Part shown: piece after piece, positions 13,316 to 25,840 of the stretch
How positions within the stretch are numbered: the first letter of the stretch is position 1
Layout of the letters: each line of letters starts with the position of its first letter
Source of the DNA: Perognathus longimembris pacificus
Lineage: Eukaryota; Chordata; Mammalia; Rodentia; Heteromyidae
Length of the DNA: 64,000 nucleotides
NCBI RefSeq assembly: GCF_023159225.1
Contig: NC_063172.1
Coordinates: forward strand, 47,843,068-47,907,067
Direction of reading: 5' to 3'
Made by a program: the position numbers and the translations under genes
The notes under the pieces: model-generated
Databases searched by the model: none
Told to the model about the DNA's origin: nothing
What the model saw: only the letters and a program-made list of their open reading frames with translations

Positions 13316-13827
13316 ATAATCACATGAAACCTTTCAATCTGCAAAGTACAGGTCAGTTTTCTGTGTTAGCCCATGTACCTCTGCATGTTTTAATAAAGAG
13401 CTAGTAATAAAACTCCCTGTCAAATAGCTCAGAGGCCCCATCCTAAGTTCTGCCTTTCTGTTCATGTAAACAAAATTCTTTGGAAGTTTATGGAATTGGG
13501 CACACATAAGTAGAATCAAATTAGTGGAGGTTGTCTTTATGGTCCAAACCTTGTAGGAATGTTGATGTTCACTGATTTACACATTATTTTGACCATGTCA
13601 TCTGTACTGTTATGATTGAGGGGATGTTAATAAATATTCACTTTACATTGTGATAAACACATCCACCTTTGTTTATATGCATATAATGAGGGTGTCTCTT
13701 TGGGGTATTTTAATTCTATGTGATTTGGCTATGATGACAAATGCAGATTAAACAAGTAATTTGAACTAACAGAGAATACCACAAGTTAAGTTGCTGACTG
13801 ATAATTAACACCAAAAGTCACAATAGT
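13316..13827. other. Unique AT-rich sequence
   Basis: Nothing recognised. Confidence 0.5.
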
Positions 13828-14010
13828 GATCATGTACTGAGATCTAACATGTTCCAGACACTGAAAACAAACACACATTTCTTCATTTAATTCTCAAAAC
13901 CATACAGTCTAGATATAACTTAGCCATATTTTAAAGAAAAATAACTTGAGACTGTGAAATTTGATCATTTGCTTAGATGGCAGAGATAATAACTCTCAGA
14001 GTGTGGATTC
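13828..14010 (+). mobile_element. MIR (mammalian-wide interspersed repeat) remnant
   Basis: Ordered matches to MIR architecture: 'CATGTACTGAGATCTAACATGTTCCAGACACTG', then 'TTCTTCATTTAATTCTCAAAACCATA', then 'CATATTTTAAAGAAAAATAACTTGAGACTG', then 'GATGGCAGAGATAATAACTC' leading to 'GTGGATTCCAACG'. Highly diverged, as expected for MIR. Confidence 0.7.
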
Positions 14011-16206
14011 CAACGTAGGATGTTACAATCTAACTCTCAAAGACTTGGTGATGAAATAAAGACAATTGATCACCATTTCTTGTTATGGTTTTTCATGTTG
14101 AACAAACTAAGAAGAGTGTGCTGCCTCGTACATTTGTCAATTGAAACTTCAAATATAAAATGATAGATAAGAAAAAGAGCAACATAGCACCAAATTTACT
14201 TCAATACCTCACATTCAACTGAAACTTAATTTTGACAAATTAAAGATGACTATTTTCAACAACATTAAAAAAGACTAAGCAGACACACATACATATAAAT
14301 TTTAAGAAGAGGCATATCTAGTAATCTAAAAATGATGACTTAATAAAAACAAGATAATTTTTGTTTTGTTTTTCTTTTTTTTTCCCTAAGACAAAATTTT
14401 ATTTAGAGGAAAAGAACAGTGTACACATGTGACTAGACAAAAACAAATGTCAGCTTAGGTAAACCAAAAGTTAGTCTTTATTTCTGGATTCAATTTTCAA
14501 TATAATCAACATATTAATATTTCAAAAAATGCAGTTTCAATGAAATAGTTGTCAAAATTTGAATAATCAGTTTTTGTGTACAGACTTTACAGAGCTGACA
14601 CTCAAATTCACAAAGAAATACCACAGATCTCAAGAGAAATACCTTTTTTAAAAAAGTAGACAAATTTATAGAAATTCCTTTTTCCTAATTCAAATGTTAC
14701 TAAGCAAGAAAAAAAACGATTAAAGAAAAAGATGAAAATACCATAGGTGAATGTAGAACTCAATAGACAGTCGGCTGATTTTTCTTACAGTCAGCTGATT
14801 TTTCAAAGGATAGAGGCTAATTAATGAAGAAAATTGTCTTCTTGAAATAGTAGGAGAACTAGATACCTAAATGTACAAAATGAATCTGGATTTCTAGTTC
14901 ATATTATATATAGTATTTTTTAGGTGGAATAGCTTATTTCCTGAAGTTCTCAACAGGCATTTCTTACTATCCTTCTCCTTGTCCAAGGTGAAGCCTTCTT
15001 CCATAAAAAATGATGAGATGATACAAATAGAGCCATTCTACTTATTTTCCACATCTCATCATTCCATGACAATTTAGGAGTCATATTATACTTCTTTTCT
15101 TTTAAATTAAAAAAATACCCACCAAACTGGAATTCTAACATACTAACCATTCTAACAGAGCTGTACTGTTCACACATACTTTGTTGAATCAAGAATGATC
15201 TCATCTGCTTTTCTCTAATCCAGCATCTCATGTAGTGTACCAACTATAGCTGGTTATCTCATTCGTTTTCAGGAAGGACAAACAGTACTCAGATTTTCTC
15301 AGTTCTTGACAATTTCCATACTTAAACCTTAATGTTGATTTGTTTTTATGCATGAGTAACTTGAACTCTATCAAGTCCCAGGGATTTATAGACAATGATT
15401 TATTCTGCAATTACAAGATTTCTTCATTTTTCTGATTTACATTTTGCTTGACTTTTTTCTCAATAAGAATAAATCGATCTGCCTCAATAAACTATTTTAT
15501 ATACATTATTGTACCTTGGAAGCATAGTAAGCAGAAGTCGCACTAACTGCTTAAAACTCAATTTAGTTTTAAAAATTTCTTTGAAATAGTTATTTTAAAA
15601 CTTTTCTTCCCAATTTATTAAGATATTTTCTTAACAGCAATAGTCCATGTCTTTAAGATCCAGCAACTAAAGGATAATTTGCCCAGGTCATGTGTTAGTT
15701 TATGAAGTTAAAGTCTTCTGTATTTATCTGTTCAAATAGTACAAAATTGACAGGAGAAAATATGAATATTGTGTTAGGTAATATCTGCATTATATTGACA
15801 ATGTATATGAGGACCAGGAAGGAAGGTAACCTATTCAAAGGTGTACAGCATACAAACATTTTAGCTCACATTTCTATGTAGAACTGGTTGAAGAAAAAGC
15901 CCTTTCTGTTCTCTATATCATTTGCCTTGTTATTTTAAGGCCTCTTTTTTTTTTTTCCTTGGAGTTAAGGTCTTTTATTTGTTTTTGTCTGTACACCATG
16001 ACTTCTTGTTATCATTAGGACGACATACTAAAATATATGTCTTAGTATTTTGTCAGCATAATTTACAACAAAGAGCAAATGAACCCAAATTTGAAACAAA
16101 ACTCAAGGGCCTGAAGTTTTTTATGCACCTAGACATTTATACTTAATTGATTGTTGGTCTTAGTACTTTTTTCTTATGTGAATCTAGGAAATAAATATCA
16201 AAATAA
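14011..16206. other. Unique AT-rich sequence
   Basis: No gene, RNA or convincing repeat. Frames at 14950-15410 and 15922-16146 have no recognisable domain. Confidence 0.5.
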
Positions 16207-16448
16207 CAAACCAAATTACTAGGGGCTGGGGATATGGCCTAGTGGCAAGAGCGCTTGCTTCCTATACATGAGGCCCTGGGTTCGATTCCCCAGCACCACA
16301 TATACAGAAAATGGCCAGAAGTGGCGCTGTGGCTCAAGCGGCAAAGTGCTAGCCTTGAGCAAAAAGAAGCCAGGGACAGTGCTCAGACCCTGAGTCCAAG
16401 CCCCAGGACTGGCCAAAAAAAAAAAAAAAAAACCAAACCAAATTACTA
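16207..16448 (+). mobile_element. IDL-Geo dimeric SINE with 15-bp TSD
   Basis: SINE body at 16222-16433 including an 18-A tail. Perfect repeats CAAACCAAATTACTA at 16207-16221 and 16434-16448. This copy has 'GCTTGCTTCCTATACATGAG' in the left monomer where most others have 'GCCTGCCTCGGATACACGAG', so it belongs to a different subtype. Confidence 0.95.
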
Positions 16449-16452
16449 TAGT

Positions 16453-16556
16453 CGTAACAAACAGTACAAGAAATGTATCCAATGCCTAACGTATGAAACT
16501 GTAACTGCTCTATATATCAGTCTGAGAATAAAAATTTTTTAAAATTTAAATTAAAT
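16453..16556 (+). mobile_element. Short L1 3' end (family A)
   Basis: About 100 bp matching the 3' terminus of the L1 copies at 26.3 and 55.3 kb: 'GTAACAAACAGTACAAGAAA' through 'CAGTCTGAGAATAAAAA', ending in an A-rich tail. Severely 5'-truncated. It starts a few bases after the TSD of the neighbouring SINE. Confidence 0.85.
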
Positions 16557-17034
16557 AAACCTCAATAGAATTTCTACCTATTTGGAAAATCAGACATTTA
16601 AAGTATTTGGGTAAAGTGTATATAAATTTCTTTTTCCTTCAGCCTTATAATAGCTGTCAAAATATTTCTTTTGCATGTTTCAAAGGTGCAAATAGAATTT
16701 TGCATAGGTTTGCCATAAACAGTAACTCAGCAACTGTTAGATAAGGCCTTTGATAATGTGGCTCCCAAGCTGATATGACTGTGTGAATCCACTAAAGTCA
16801 ATGACAGATCAATCTGAACTTGACTATTTAATTTAACTCTTAGATGGCTGGGAGATTTTGCCTGGAGATTCAAAAACAGTAAGATTGAGTTCCAGATGTA
16901 AAAACTCCTTACTCTGTGTTTATAAGTATAAAAGCGTTATATACTGTTAAATTAGCAAAAGTATCCAGTGACAATTAATAATTTTAATGATGTTAGGAAA
17001 AGAATGGAAAGCAAATATCCTGCATTTTTTTTAA

Positions 17035-17232
17035 AGTACATCCAGATAGGTGCCAGTGATTCACATCTATATTCCCACCTACTCCAGTGGCTGAGATCTG
17101 AGAATTTCAGTTGAAAGACAACACAATAAAGAAAGTTTGTGACACTCTTATCTCCAACCAACCAGAAAAATAATAAAAGTAAAACTAAACATAAGTAGAC
17201 ACTGCCCAGGCCCTAAATTTAACTACCAGGAT
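17035..17232 (+). mobile_element. Degenerate dimeric SINE (B1-like left, Geo-like right)
   Basis: 'GGTGCCAGTGATTCACATCT', 'GTGGCTGAGATCTGAGAATT' and 'GACACTCTTATCTCCAACCA' follow the head and linker of this SINE class. 'CCCAGGCCCTAAATTTAACT' matches the right end. The right monomer is partly deleted. Confidence 0.7.
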
Positions 17233-18094
17233 AGAAAAAAAAAGTCATCCAGTCATCATTAAACTTGATCAAATAATGAGAAATATGTTTATAAAGTCAC
17301 AAGTAGTAGTATTTACATTTCTTATATAATATTTTCTTGTGGAGAAATTCATTCCCTTATACAATAACTATATGAAATGTTAACACTTAAAATAATCAAA
17401 GAGCTTAGTGCCACCAATTTGTATTAAAAAGAGTAAGCCCTCAATACGGCTACACTAATTAATTTATTGCTCTAAAGAGAGAGCCAGAAGAAAAACAGTT
17501 GGTAGCAGGGAATTTCAACAGAGTTTCTATGAAATAACTAATTTAGGCCTTCTCAGGCTCATCTCAGCACCAGCTGGTCAATATGGGGCTACATCTTTAG
17601 AGGGATAATGAGAAGAATGGTATTATAGTTTAATAATCAACAGCTACATCCCAATCTAACCTTTACCACCAATGTCAATAGACCTCAGTAGCTCTTGATT
17701 TTTTTCCTGAAAATCTTTAAATTGGTTTGTACAGAATCTTCTTACTAATATTCCATCTTAGAAGATAACAATAAGAGAACAATCAAACATGATATGAATG
17801 CAAAAGTAAAAAACTTTTTGTTAATAAAAACAATGTTGTTGAATTCTGATGGAATACAATGGAAAATCATTTTACCATTTATAAATTTAGATTCATAATT
17901 TACCTAGATTATGTAGACCACAGCACCGGCAAGAGGAACCTTCTGAGTTTGCTGACATTAAAATTGTGTTCACCATCCATAATTATTAAGAAAAGCAAAT
18001 CAAAACTGTGATTGGATGTGACTCCATCCCTGATTAGATGGCTATTACATTTTCAAGAGAGGCAGAGACAAAGAGAGCAAGAAAAAACAAAGGG
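17233..18094. other. Unique AT-rich sequence
   Basis: Nothing recognised. Confidence 0.5.
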
Positions 18095-18326
18095 TACGGT
18101 TTCTCATGGCATGTTGAAAATAATTGCAACAATGATATAACACTTGTTTCCATAATGTGGAGTTCATTTCACTTAGCATCATCTTATGAGTTCATAAGGG
18201 CATAGCTATTGGACTATTGTGATCTTATGCTATGACTAGCCTAAAAATGTACTAATTATTCCCTATGAGGGAAACCATAGAATCCAAGTTTCTTTGGGTC
18301 TGGCTCACTTCACTTAATATAATTTT

Positions 18327-18328
<2 letters not shown>
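18095..18328 (-). mobile_element. Internal fragment of L1 family A 3'UTR
   Basis: Matches minus-strand L1-A 3'UTR as at 21,390-21,600: 'GGCATGTTGAAAATAATTGC', 'TTCATTTCACTTAGCATCAT' and 'TCTTTGGGTCTGGCTCACTT'. Lacks the L1 3' end on the left and stops at an (AT)n array on the right. Confidence 0.85.
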
Positions 18329-18367
<39 letters not shown>

Positions 18368-18385
18368 TATATATACATACATACA
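18329..18385. repeat. (AT)n microsatellite
   Basis: AT array followed by mixed ACAT/AGAT units and a short GT run (to about 18,402). Confidence 0.95.
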
Positions 18386-18612
18386 GATATGTGTGTGTGT
18401 TCAGAATAGGAACATAAAGTTTAATATTTCTGGATCTAACTAGATCATCATTTTCCTTTTTACTATGTAGACTCCAAAAATGTAGTTGGCAATCATACAT
18501 AATATAGATATGTAAAGATACTGAAAACAAACTTTTGTTCAGTGGCTTCATGGAAACCACAGTGAAAATTGCCCTGTAGTTAGTTGCAACTAGTGGATTT
18601 AATCAGTCTGAT

Positions 18613-18701
<89 letters not shown>
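18613..18701. repeat. Compound (GT)n(GA)n microsatellite
   Basis: About 47 bp of GT followed by about 40 bp of GA, at the 3' tail position of a minus-strand SINE. Confidence 0.97.
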
Positions 18702-18703
<2 letters not shown>

Positions 18704-18831
18704 CTATTCCTGGGGCTCAAACTCAGCTCAAACTGATCTTCTTTTCCTCAAGGCTAGTGCTCTAACACTGGAGCCATTGCTCAACTTCCAGTTTATTTGG
18801 CAGTTCATTTATTTGTTTATTTATTTATTTA

Positions 18832-19082
18832 AAAGAAAGCCTCATGGGGCTGGGGATATAGCCTAGTGGCAAGAGTGCCTGCCTCGGATACACGAGGCCC
18901 TAGGTTCGATTCCCCAGCACCACATATACAGAAAACGGCCAGAAGCGGCGCTGTGGCTCAAGTGGCAGAGTGCTAGCCTTGAGCGGGAAGAAGCCAGGGA
19001 CAGTGCTCAGGCCCTGAGTCCAAGGCCCAGGACTGGCCAAAAAAAAAAAAAAAAAAAAAAAAAAAGAAAGAAAGCCTCATGG
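18832..19082 (+). mobile_element. IDL-Geo dimeric SINE nested in an older SINE
   Basis: Consensus-like SINE at 18,848-19,066 with a poly(A) tail of about 26 bases. AAAGAAAGCCTCATGG occurs at 18,832-18,847 and 19,067-19,082. It splits the older minus-strand SINE, so it is the younger of the two. Confidence 0.95.
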
Positions 19083-19189
19083 ATTTCCCTGCTTAGTCTG
19101 TTGAACTGCAATCCTCAGATCTCAACCCCATATGTAGCTAGGATTACAGGCATAAGCCAATGGCACCTAGCTTAATCAGACTTAATCAG

Positions 19190-20989
19190 AGAAATAACTG
19201 TAAAATGATATTGTCTACAAACATTATTTTTTATTTTAAGCTGATCAATTTAATATTGGACTTATAATGCCATCAATATATGTTTCTGAAGTTTAGTAGA
19301 CTAACTCTATTCTAAAAATAATACACATGAAATATCAATTTTAGATTTTGAAACAGCAATGATCTTTTCCAAAAGTGATGTAGACAACATTTATTAGCTC
19401 ACTACAAATACATTCTTCTCCTTCTTTGCTCTTTTTGTGCATAATTTTACACACTTGTAAGGTTTAATTCACTAGTCTTACCAAGAGCACAATTCACAGA
19501 AACATGAAAGCTTCAAAACGGTTTCCTATCATTTGTCTCATAAAGCATCACAACTCCCTAAATTTTTCAGATGACTCATTTCTTCAGTCCTCAGTGGGAT
19601 GGTTTATGGGGGAGCCAAAATGTAGCCAAGCCATCATACGAACGTACATAATTCATGCATAAGAATGCATTTCTGAAGATCTTAAAATCCTGTCATGTCT
19701 TTTTTAGTTAAAGTAGGTGAAGAGTACTTAAAAAGTAAGCCTTATCAGTTCAGAAAGACATTTTTAAAGGCCATTATAAAAGAAGTTCTCAGAACTCTGG
19801 CTCCAGCAATGATATAAAGGTTGAAAATTGCCTAGGCATCCCGACTATATGACCATATTATTTTAAATGCAGATTGTCAGCAACTTTAAGCCATGTATGT
19901 TCATGATAAAGCACAGAGATGTGAAAATACCTCTGAAAATGATCGAGAACATTTTCCTGCATAAAAAAATTGGTAGAGTACAAAATACTAAGTAAACTAG
20001 CTTTAAAAAGTATGGCTATTTTTTTTTAAGACAAAGGAGGTAGCATTGAATATATTTTTAGTTGTTCATGTATAATGTTATTTGTTACAATATTTTAAAT
20101 TGCAGCATCATAACCTATAGCAAAAGCATTATATAGTGACTTCCTCAAAAATTTAATAATCAGTACAAAACACTTCTTTATAAAGTTTATCAGTTGCTTT
20201 CAGAAATGCAAGAAACATGTTGGGCACTAAATTATAGAGAAAATTGAAATTAACTCAGTTACAGACATGCCTTTCTTATTGCTTACATAAGAAATCATAA
20301 AAATCATTGCATTATCTTAAAAGAGTACATTATTTAGATAATATAACAATTTTAACTAAATTATTCTACTTTTTCTGCTTCTCTTTCTATCTTGAATTTT
20401 TTTCAAGTAGCCAACTGTTTTGAAATAAATTTCCCTGCAGTTGCTATAGTGATGATAATAAAGTTCTTGCTTCTATTTGTGATCAAGGTTCCAAGCAGAA
20501 CACTTGAAAAGATAAGCTAATCAAAATGAAGACACTGTTATTTCTCATCTTCCAGGCAGCTTCCTTGAATTTAGTTCACAATTAGAGGACTCACCCATTG
20601 TCGGCAATTTTATCATATGTACATTATCATAATCTCCTTCAATGTAAGCCCTAAAAATTATACAGCAGAGATGAGACTTTTCTCTTTTATGGCTATAGTT
20701 TAAAGTCACTGGACAAAGGATATTTAAGTTAATTCTGGACATTTTGTAAGAAAAATCAATGCTTGAATCAAAGATCCTGCTCTGCTAGCTATTTTTGTCC
20801 ATTACAAAGCATTATTTTTTTAACAATACAATGATTGTGTGTTATTTCACTTCAGTGGTACATGTTGTTCAAGTCTCATTTCATCTCTGTGTTGATGCAA
20901 ACTAAAGAGCTTAAAAGCAGACAGTTTTGACAATATTAATCCTGCCAATCCAGGAACATGGGAGGCTTTTCCATTTCCTTAGTTCTGCC
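19190..20989. other. Unique AT-rich sequence
   Basis: No gene or interspersed repeat recognised. Confidence 0.5.
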
Positions 20990-21735
20990 TTAATTTCATT
21001 TTTCTTTTTTTAAAAAAATACAGTTTTTATTATCAAACTGAATTACAGAGAGGTTACAGTTTCAAACATTAGGAATTGGATACATTTCTTATACTGTTTG
21101 CTACCTCATCCCTCATTGCCCCCTCCCCCCTTCCCTTTTCTCTCCCCCCCCCCCCATGAGTTGTTCAGTTCATTTACACCAAACAGTTTTGCAAGTATTG
21201 CTTTTGTAGTTGTTTGTCTTTTTTCACCCTGTGTCTCTCAATTTTGGTATTTGCTTCCAATTTCCTAGTTCTAATACCAGTATACCGGGTTTCCAATACA
21301 CTCAGATAAGATACAGACAAAGTGTAGGTACAACCACAGGAAGCTGATACAAGAAGATCATCAGTAATAGCGGCTACAGTTACATATGGCATGCTGAAAG
21401 TAGTTACAACTGTGATATAACAATCGTTTCCATAACATGTAGTTCATTTCACTTAGCATTAACTTATGTGTTCATAAGGGTATGGCTATTGGGCTCCTGT
21501 GATCCTCTGCTGTGACTTACCTAAACCTGTGCTAATCATTCCCTATAGGGGAGACCATAGAGTCCGTGTTTCTTTGGGTCTGGCTCACTTCACTTAGTGT
21601 AACTTTTTCCAAGTCCTTACATTTCCTTACAAATGGGGCAATGTCATTCTTTCTGATAGAGGCATAATATTCCGTTGTGCATATGTACCACATTTTTCTC
21701 ATCCATTCTTCTAATGAGGGACATCTGGGTTGGTT

Positions 21736-22480
21736 CTAGATTCTAGCTATGACAAGTTGTACTGTGATGAACATTGTTGTGCCTGGTGGCTTTAGTGTTT
21801 TTATGTTTGTGGTCTTTTGGATAGATACCAAAAGTGGGGCTGTTGGGTCATAGGGGAGTTCTATGTTTAGCCTTCTGAGGAATCTCCATACTGCTTGCCA
21901 GAGTGGCTGAACCAGTTTACATTCCCACCAACAATGAAGTAGGGTTCCCTTTTGGCCACATCCCCTCCAACAATTGTTATTGTTAGTCTTATTGATATAT
22001 GACATTCTTACTGTGGTGAGATGGAATCTCAATGTTGTTTTGACTTGCATTTCTTTTATGGCCAGTGATGTAGAGCACTTTTTCATATGTCTCTTGGCCA
22101 TTCTCATTTCCTCATCAGAGAAATCGCTTTTTAAGTCTCTAGCGCACTTGATGAGGGGGATATTGGTTCTTTGCTGTTTTGTTTTGGAGGAATTTAATTT
22201 TTTTAGTTCTGCATATATTTTACATATGAGGCCTTTGTCCGTTGAATGGCCAGTAAAGATCTTCTCCCAATCTGTGGGCTTTCTGTTTGTCTTGCGAGCT
22301 ATGTCTTTTGCCCTGCAGAAGCTCTGCAGTTTGATGCAGTCCCGTTTGTCTAACCTTCCTTTTATTTGTAGCCTTTCTGGGTCTTTGTTAAGAAGGTTCC
22401 GTCCTGTGCTAAGGAGCACAAGTGTTTCTCTTACTCCTTCGATTAGTGTTTTCATGGTGTCTGTTTTGATTTCTAGGTCT
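21736..22480 (-). pseudogene. L1 ORF2 C-terminal fragment (zinc-knuckle region)
   Basis: The minus-strand frame stays open for about 248 codons of L1 sequence, from '[12 protein letters not shown]' to 'VQLVIARI'. In intact L1 this region follows the reverse transcriptase and ends with a Cys-rich motif that aids RNA binding and retrotransposition. The motif is present here as '[18 protein letters not shown]' (C-x3-C-x7-H-x4-C). The frame ends early through a substitution or indel and is cut off from the RT domain by the inversion, so it cannot make working ORF2p. Confidence 0.88.
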
Positions 22481-23909
22481 CTCAAACTCTCCAATGAAAT
22501 TGAAAGAGAACATTCACTACCAGACACATTCTATGAAGCCAGTATAACCCTCATCCCAAAACCAGGCAGGGACTCATCACGGAAAGAGGACTATAGACCG
22601 ATTTCCCTGATGAACATAGATGCAAAAATTCTCAACAAAATTCTGGCCGATCGACTTCAACAGGTCATCAAAAAAATCATACCCCATGATCACACTGGAC
22701 TCATCCCAGGGGTGCAAAGTTGGTTCAATATACGCAAGTCAATTAATGCAATTCACCACATCAACTGGAGCAAGGTAAAGAACCACATGGTTATATCACT
22801 TGATGCAGAGAAAGAGTATGATAAAATCCAACACCCAATTTTGCTAAAAGCCCTGGAAAAACTGGGATTCCAGGGACCATTCCTGAATATAATAAAGTCA
22901 GTCTACGACAAACCAACAGCAAGTATAACTCTAAATGGTGAAAAACTAAAGCCACTCCCTTTAATATCAGGAACAAGACAGGAATGTCCACTCTCTCCCC
23001 TTCTCTTCAACATAGTACTAGAATACCTAGCCAGAGCAATTAGACAAGAAGAAAATAAAGGGGATCCAAATAGGAAAAATGTAGTTAAACTTTCTCTCCT
23101 TGCAGATGACATGATCCTCTACCTAAAGAAGCCCATAGACTCTACCGCCAAGCTACTAGAGCTGATTCAAAACTTTGGCCAAGTTGCAGGATATAAAATA
23201 AACCCTAAAAAATCAATGGCCTTTCTCTATGCTAACGACCCGAAGATCGAGGCTGAAATCAGGAAAACAACTACTTTTGCAAAAGCCTCAAAAAAACAAA
23301 AAATACCTACAAATAACCTTAACCAAAGAAGTGAAAGACCTCTATGATGAGAACTTTAAAAACATGAAAAATGAAATTAAGTCAGAACTAAGGAAATGGA
23401 AAAACCTCCCATGCTCCTGGATTGGGAGGATTAATATAATCAAAATGGCAATATTGCCAAAGGCTATCTACATATTCAATGCAATACCCATTAATATCCC
23501 AACACTATTTTTTAATGAAATAGAGGAAGCAATCCAGAAATTCATATGGAACAATAAAAGATATAGAGTAGTAAAAACAATCCTAAGCAGAAAAAAACAG
23601 GGCTGGAGGAATTACAATACCCAACTTCAAGCTGTATTATAAAGCTATAGTAATAAAAACAGCTTGGTATTGGCATCGGAACAGTCCTGAAGACCAATGG
23701 AACAGAACTGAAGACCCAGAAATGAACCCACAGAACTACGCCTACTTAATCTTTGATAAAGGATCTAAAACAATCATCTGGAAGAAATATAGCCTCTTTA
23801 ACAAATTGGTGCTGACAAAACTGGTTCAACACATGCAACAAACTAAAACTAGATCCTTATATATCACCCTGCACCAAAATCAATTCCAAATGGATCAAAG
23901 ACCTAGAAA
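22481..23909 (+). pseudogene. Inverted L1 ORF2 reverse-transcriptase fragment
   Basis: Plus-strand L1 ORF2 from '[20 protein letters not shown]' to 'KDLEI'. RT motifs are present: '[13 protein letters not shown]' (motif A Asp kept), '[14 protein letters not shown]' (Gly of the usual RQGCPLSP changed to Glu) and '[10 protein letters not shown]' (Leu for Phe, both Asp kept). It is broken by a frameshift near 23,300 and further stops. A long open frame (21,974-23,347) starts in antisense of the other segment and runs across the inversion joint; it is an artefact of the rearrangement. Confidence 0.9.
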
Positions 23910-23929
23910 TTAATTTCGTTTTTTACCTT

Positions 23930-24490
23930 TTAAAAGTTCTCATCATAGAGGTCTTTCACTTCTTTCATTAAAGCTATTCCTAGGTATTTTATGTTTTTTG
24001 AGGCTATTGCGAAAGGAGTTGCTTTCCTGATTTCGGCCTCGGTCTTCAGGTTATTGGCATAGATAAAAGCCATTGATTTTTGAGGGTTTATTTTATATTC
24101 TGCTACTTTGTCAAATTTTTGGATCAGCTCTAGTAGGTTGGGAGTAGAGTCTATGGGGTTCCTAAGGTAGAGGATCATGTCATCTGCGAAGAGAGAAAGT
24201 TTAACTTTTTCCTATTTGGATCCCCTTTATGTTTTCTTCTTGCCTAATTGTTCTGGCTAGGAATTCTAGTACTATGTTGAGGAGGAGTGGAGAGAGCAGA
24301 CATCCCTGTCTTGCTCCTGATTTTAAAGGGAATGGCCTTAGTTTTTCACCGTTTAGAATTATGCTTGCTGATTGTTTGTCATAGACTGACTTTATTATAT
24401 TCAAGAATGTTCCCTGGAACCCCAGTTTTTCCAGGGCTTTTATCATAAATGTGTGCTGAATTTTATCAAACGCCTTTTCCACATCTAGGG
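23930..24490 (-). pseudogene. Inverted L1 ORF2 RT fragment of the second copy
   Basis: Two minus-strand frames, 24,201-24,490 ('[14 protein letters not shown]', '[14 protein letters not shown]') and 23,930-24,178 ('[20 protein letters not shown]' to '[11 protein letters not shown]'), together cover RT motifs A to E. They are separated by a frameshift just before the ADD motif. Non-functional. Confidence 0.88.
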
Positions 24491-25840
24491 ATATTGCCAA
24501 AGGCTATCTACAAATTAAATGCAATACCCATTAATATCCCAACACTGTTTTTTAATGAAATAGAGGAAGCAATCCAGAAATTCATATGGAACAATAAAAG
24601 ACTCTGAATGGCAGAAAGGACAGTGCTGGAGGAATCACAATACCAAACTTCAAGCTGTATTACAAAGCTATAGGAATAAAAAAAACAGCTTGGTATTGGC
24701 ACAGGAATAGGCCTGAAGACCAATGGAACAGAACTGAAGACCCAGAAATGAACCCATAAAACTAAGCCTACGTGATCTTTGATAAAAGAGCTAAAAAAAT
24801 AGGATGGAAGAAAGATAGCCTCTTTAACAAATGGTGCTGGCAAAACTGGTTCAACACCTGCAACAAACTAAAACTAGATCCATATATAGCACCCTACATC
24901 AAAATAAATTCCAAATGGATCAAAGACCTCAAAATAAAAACAGATACCCTGAAGACACTACAACAAAGAGTAGGAGAAACACTTGGGCTCCTTGGCACAG
25001 GATGAAACTTCCTTAATAAAGGCTCAGAATAGCAACAAATCAAAGAAAGGTTGAACAAATGGGACTGCATCAAATTGCAGAGCTTCTGCAGAGCAAAGGT
25101 CATAGCTTGCAAGATAAACAGAAAGCCCACAGATTGGGAAAAGATCTTTATCACCCATACAATAAAAAAAGGCCTCATATCTAAAATATATGCAGAACTG
25201 AAAAAATTAAATTCCTCCAAAACAAAACCTCAAAGAACCAACAGTCCCCTCAAAAATTGGTCTAAAGACTTAAAAAGAGAGTTCTCTGATGAGGAAATAA
25301 GAATGGCCAAGAGACATATGAAAAAGTGCTCTACATAACTGGCCATAAAAGAAATGCAAATCAAAACAACATTGAGATTCCACCTCACTCCAGTAAGAAT
25401 GTCCATTATCAAGAAAACTAACAATAACAAATGTTGGAGGGGATGTGGCCAAAAGGGAACCCTACTTCACTGGTTGGTGGGAATGTAAACTGGTACAGCA
25501 ACTCTGGAAAGTGGTTTGGCGACTCCTCAGAAGGCTGAATGTACAGCTCCCCTATTACCCAGCAGCCCCACTCTTGGACATCTACCCAAAAGATTACAAA
25601 CAAGAACACAGTTAAGTCACCAGCACAACAATGTTTACCACAGCTCAATTTGTCATAGCTAAAATATGGAACCAACCCAGATGCCCCTCAGTAGACGAAT
25701 GGATCAGGAAAAGGTGGTACATATACACAATGGAATTTTATGCCTCTATCAGAAAGAATGGCATTGCCCTCATTCATAAGGAAATGAAAGAACTTGGAAA
25801 AAATTATACTAAGTGAAGTGAGCCAGACCCAAAGAAATGT
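24491..25840 (+). pseudogene. L1 ORF2 C-terminal part of the second copy
   Basis: Plus-strand coding remnant after the RT domain, in several frames: '[17 protein letters not shown]', '[20 protein letters not shown]', '[20 protein letters not shown]', '[18 protein letters not shown]', '[13 protein letters not shown]' (zinc knuckle disrupted after His by a frameshift) and 'MEFYASIRKNGIALIHKEMK'. At least five frame breaks. It leads into a 3'UTR of about 560 bp containing a G-rich tract at 26,274-26,305. Confidence 0.88.

Larger units (their letters stand above)
18599..19179 (-). mobile_element. Older B1-Geo dimeric SINE, tail grown into (GT)n(GA)n, interrupted by a younger SINE
   Basis: Minus-strand element. 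The right monomer lies at about 18,702-18,830 ('CTCAAGGCTAGTGCTCTAAC'). The left B1-like half lies at about 19,081-19,170 ('GTAGCTAGGATTACAGGCAT'). TTAATCAG at 18599-18606 and 19172-19179 brackets the whole unit as a TSD (11 bp with one mismatch if extended). The bracketed unit includes the microsatellite at 18,613-18,701, so that repeat is the SINE's own 3' tail. A young IDL-Geo SINE interrupts it. Confidence 0.8.
20990..23923 (-). mobile_element. L1 family A copy with inverted 5' segment (twin-priming structure)
   Basis: The 3' part (about 21,004-22,480) is minus-strand L1: A-rich end, 3'UTR, C-rich complement of the G-rich tract at 21,121-21,155, then the ORF2 C-terminus. At 22,480/22,481 the polarity flips and 22,481-23,909 is plus-strand ORF2 from upstream in the same element. 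The outer end of the inverted part and the inner end of the 3' part both stop at the same L1 position, sharing about 12 bp (AGACCTAGAAAT). Near-direct repeats TTAATTTCATTTTT (20,990-21,003) and TTAATTTCGTTTTT (23,910-23,923) look like its TSD with one mismatch. This is the arrangement expected from twin priming. Confidence 0.9.

Noticed and set aside
18252..18560. 102-codon minus-strand frame with an Ile-Tyr repeat
   Set aside because: Its repeat comes from the (AT)n microsatellite and the rest from an L1 3'UTR fragment.
18613..18701. Tandem array considered as a CRISPR-like or satellite array
   Set aside because: A plain dinucleotide microsatellite without spacers, in a mammalian genome.
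21974..23347. 457-codon open frame on the plus strand
   Set aside because: It begins in the antisense of L1 ORF2 and crosses the inversion joint into sense RT sequence, so it is a by-product of the rearrangement and not a gene.
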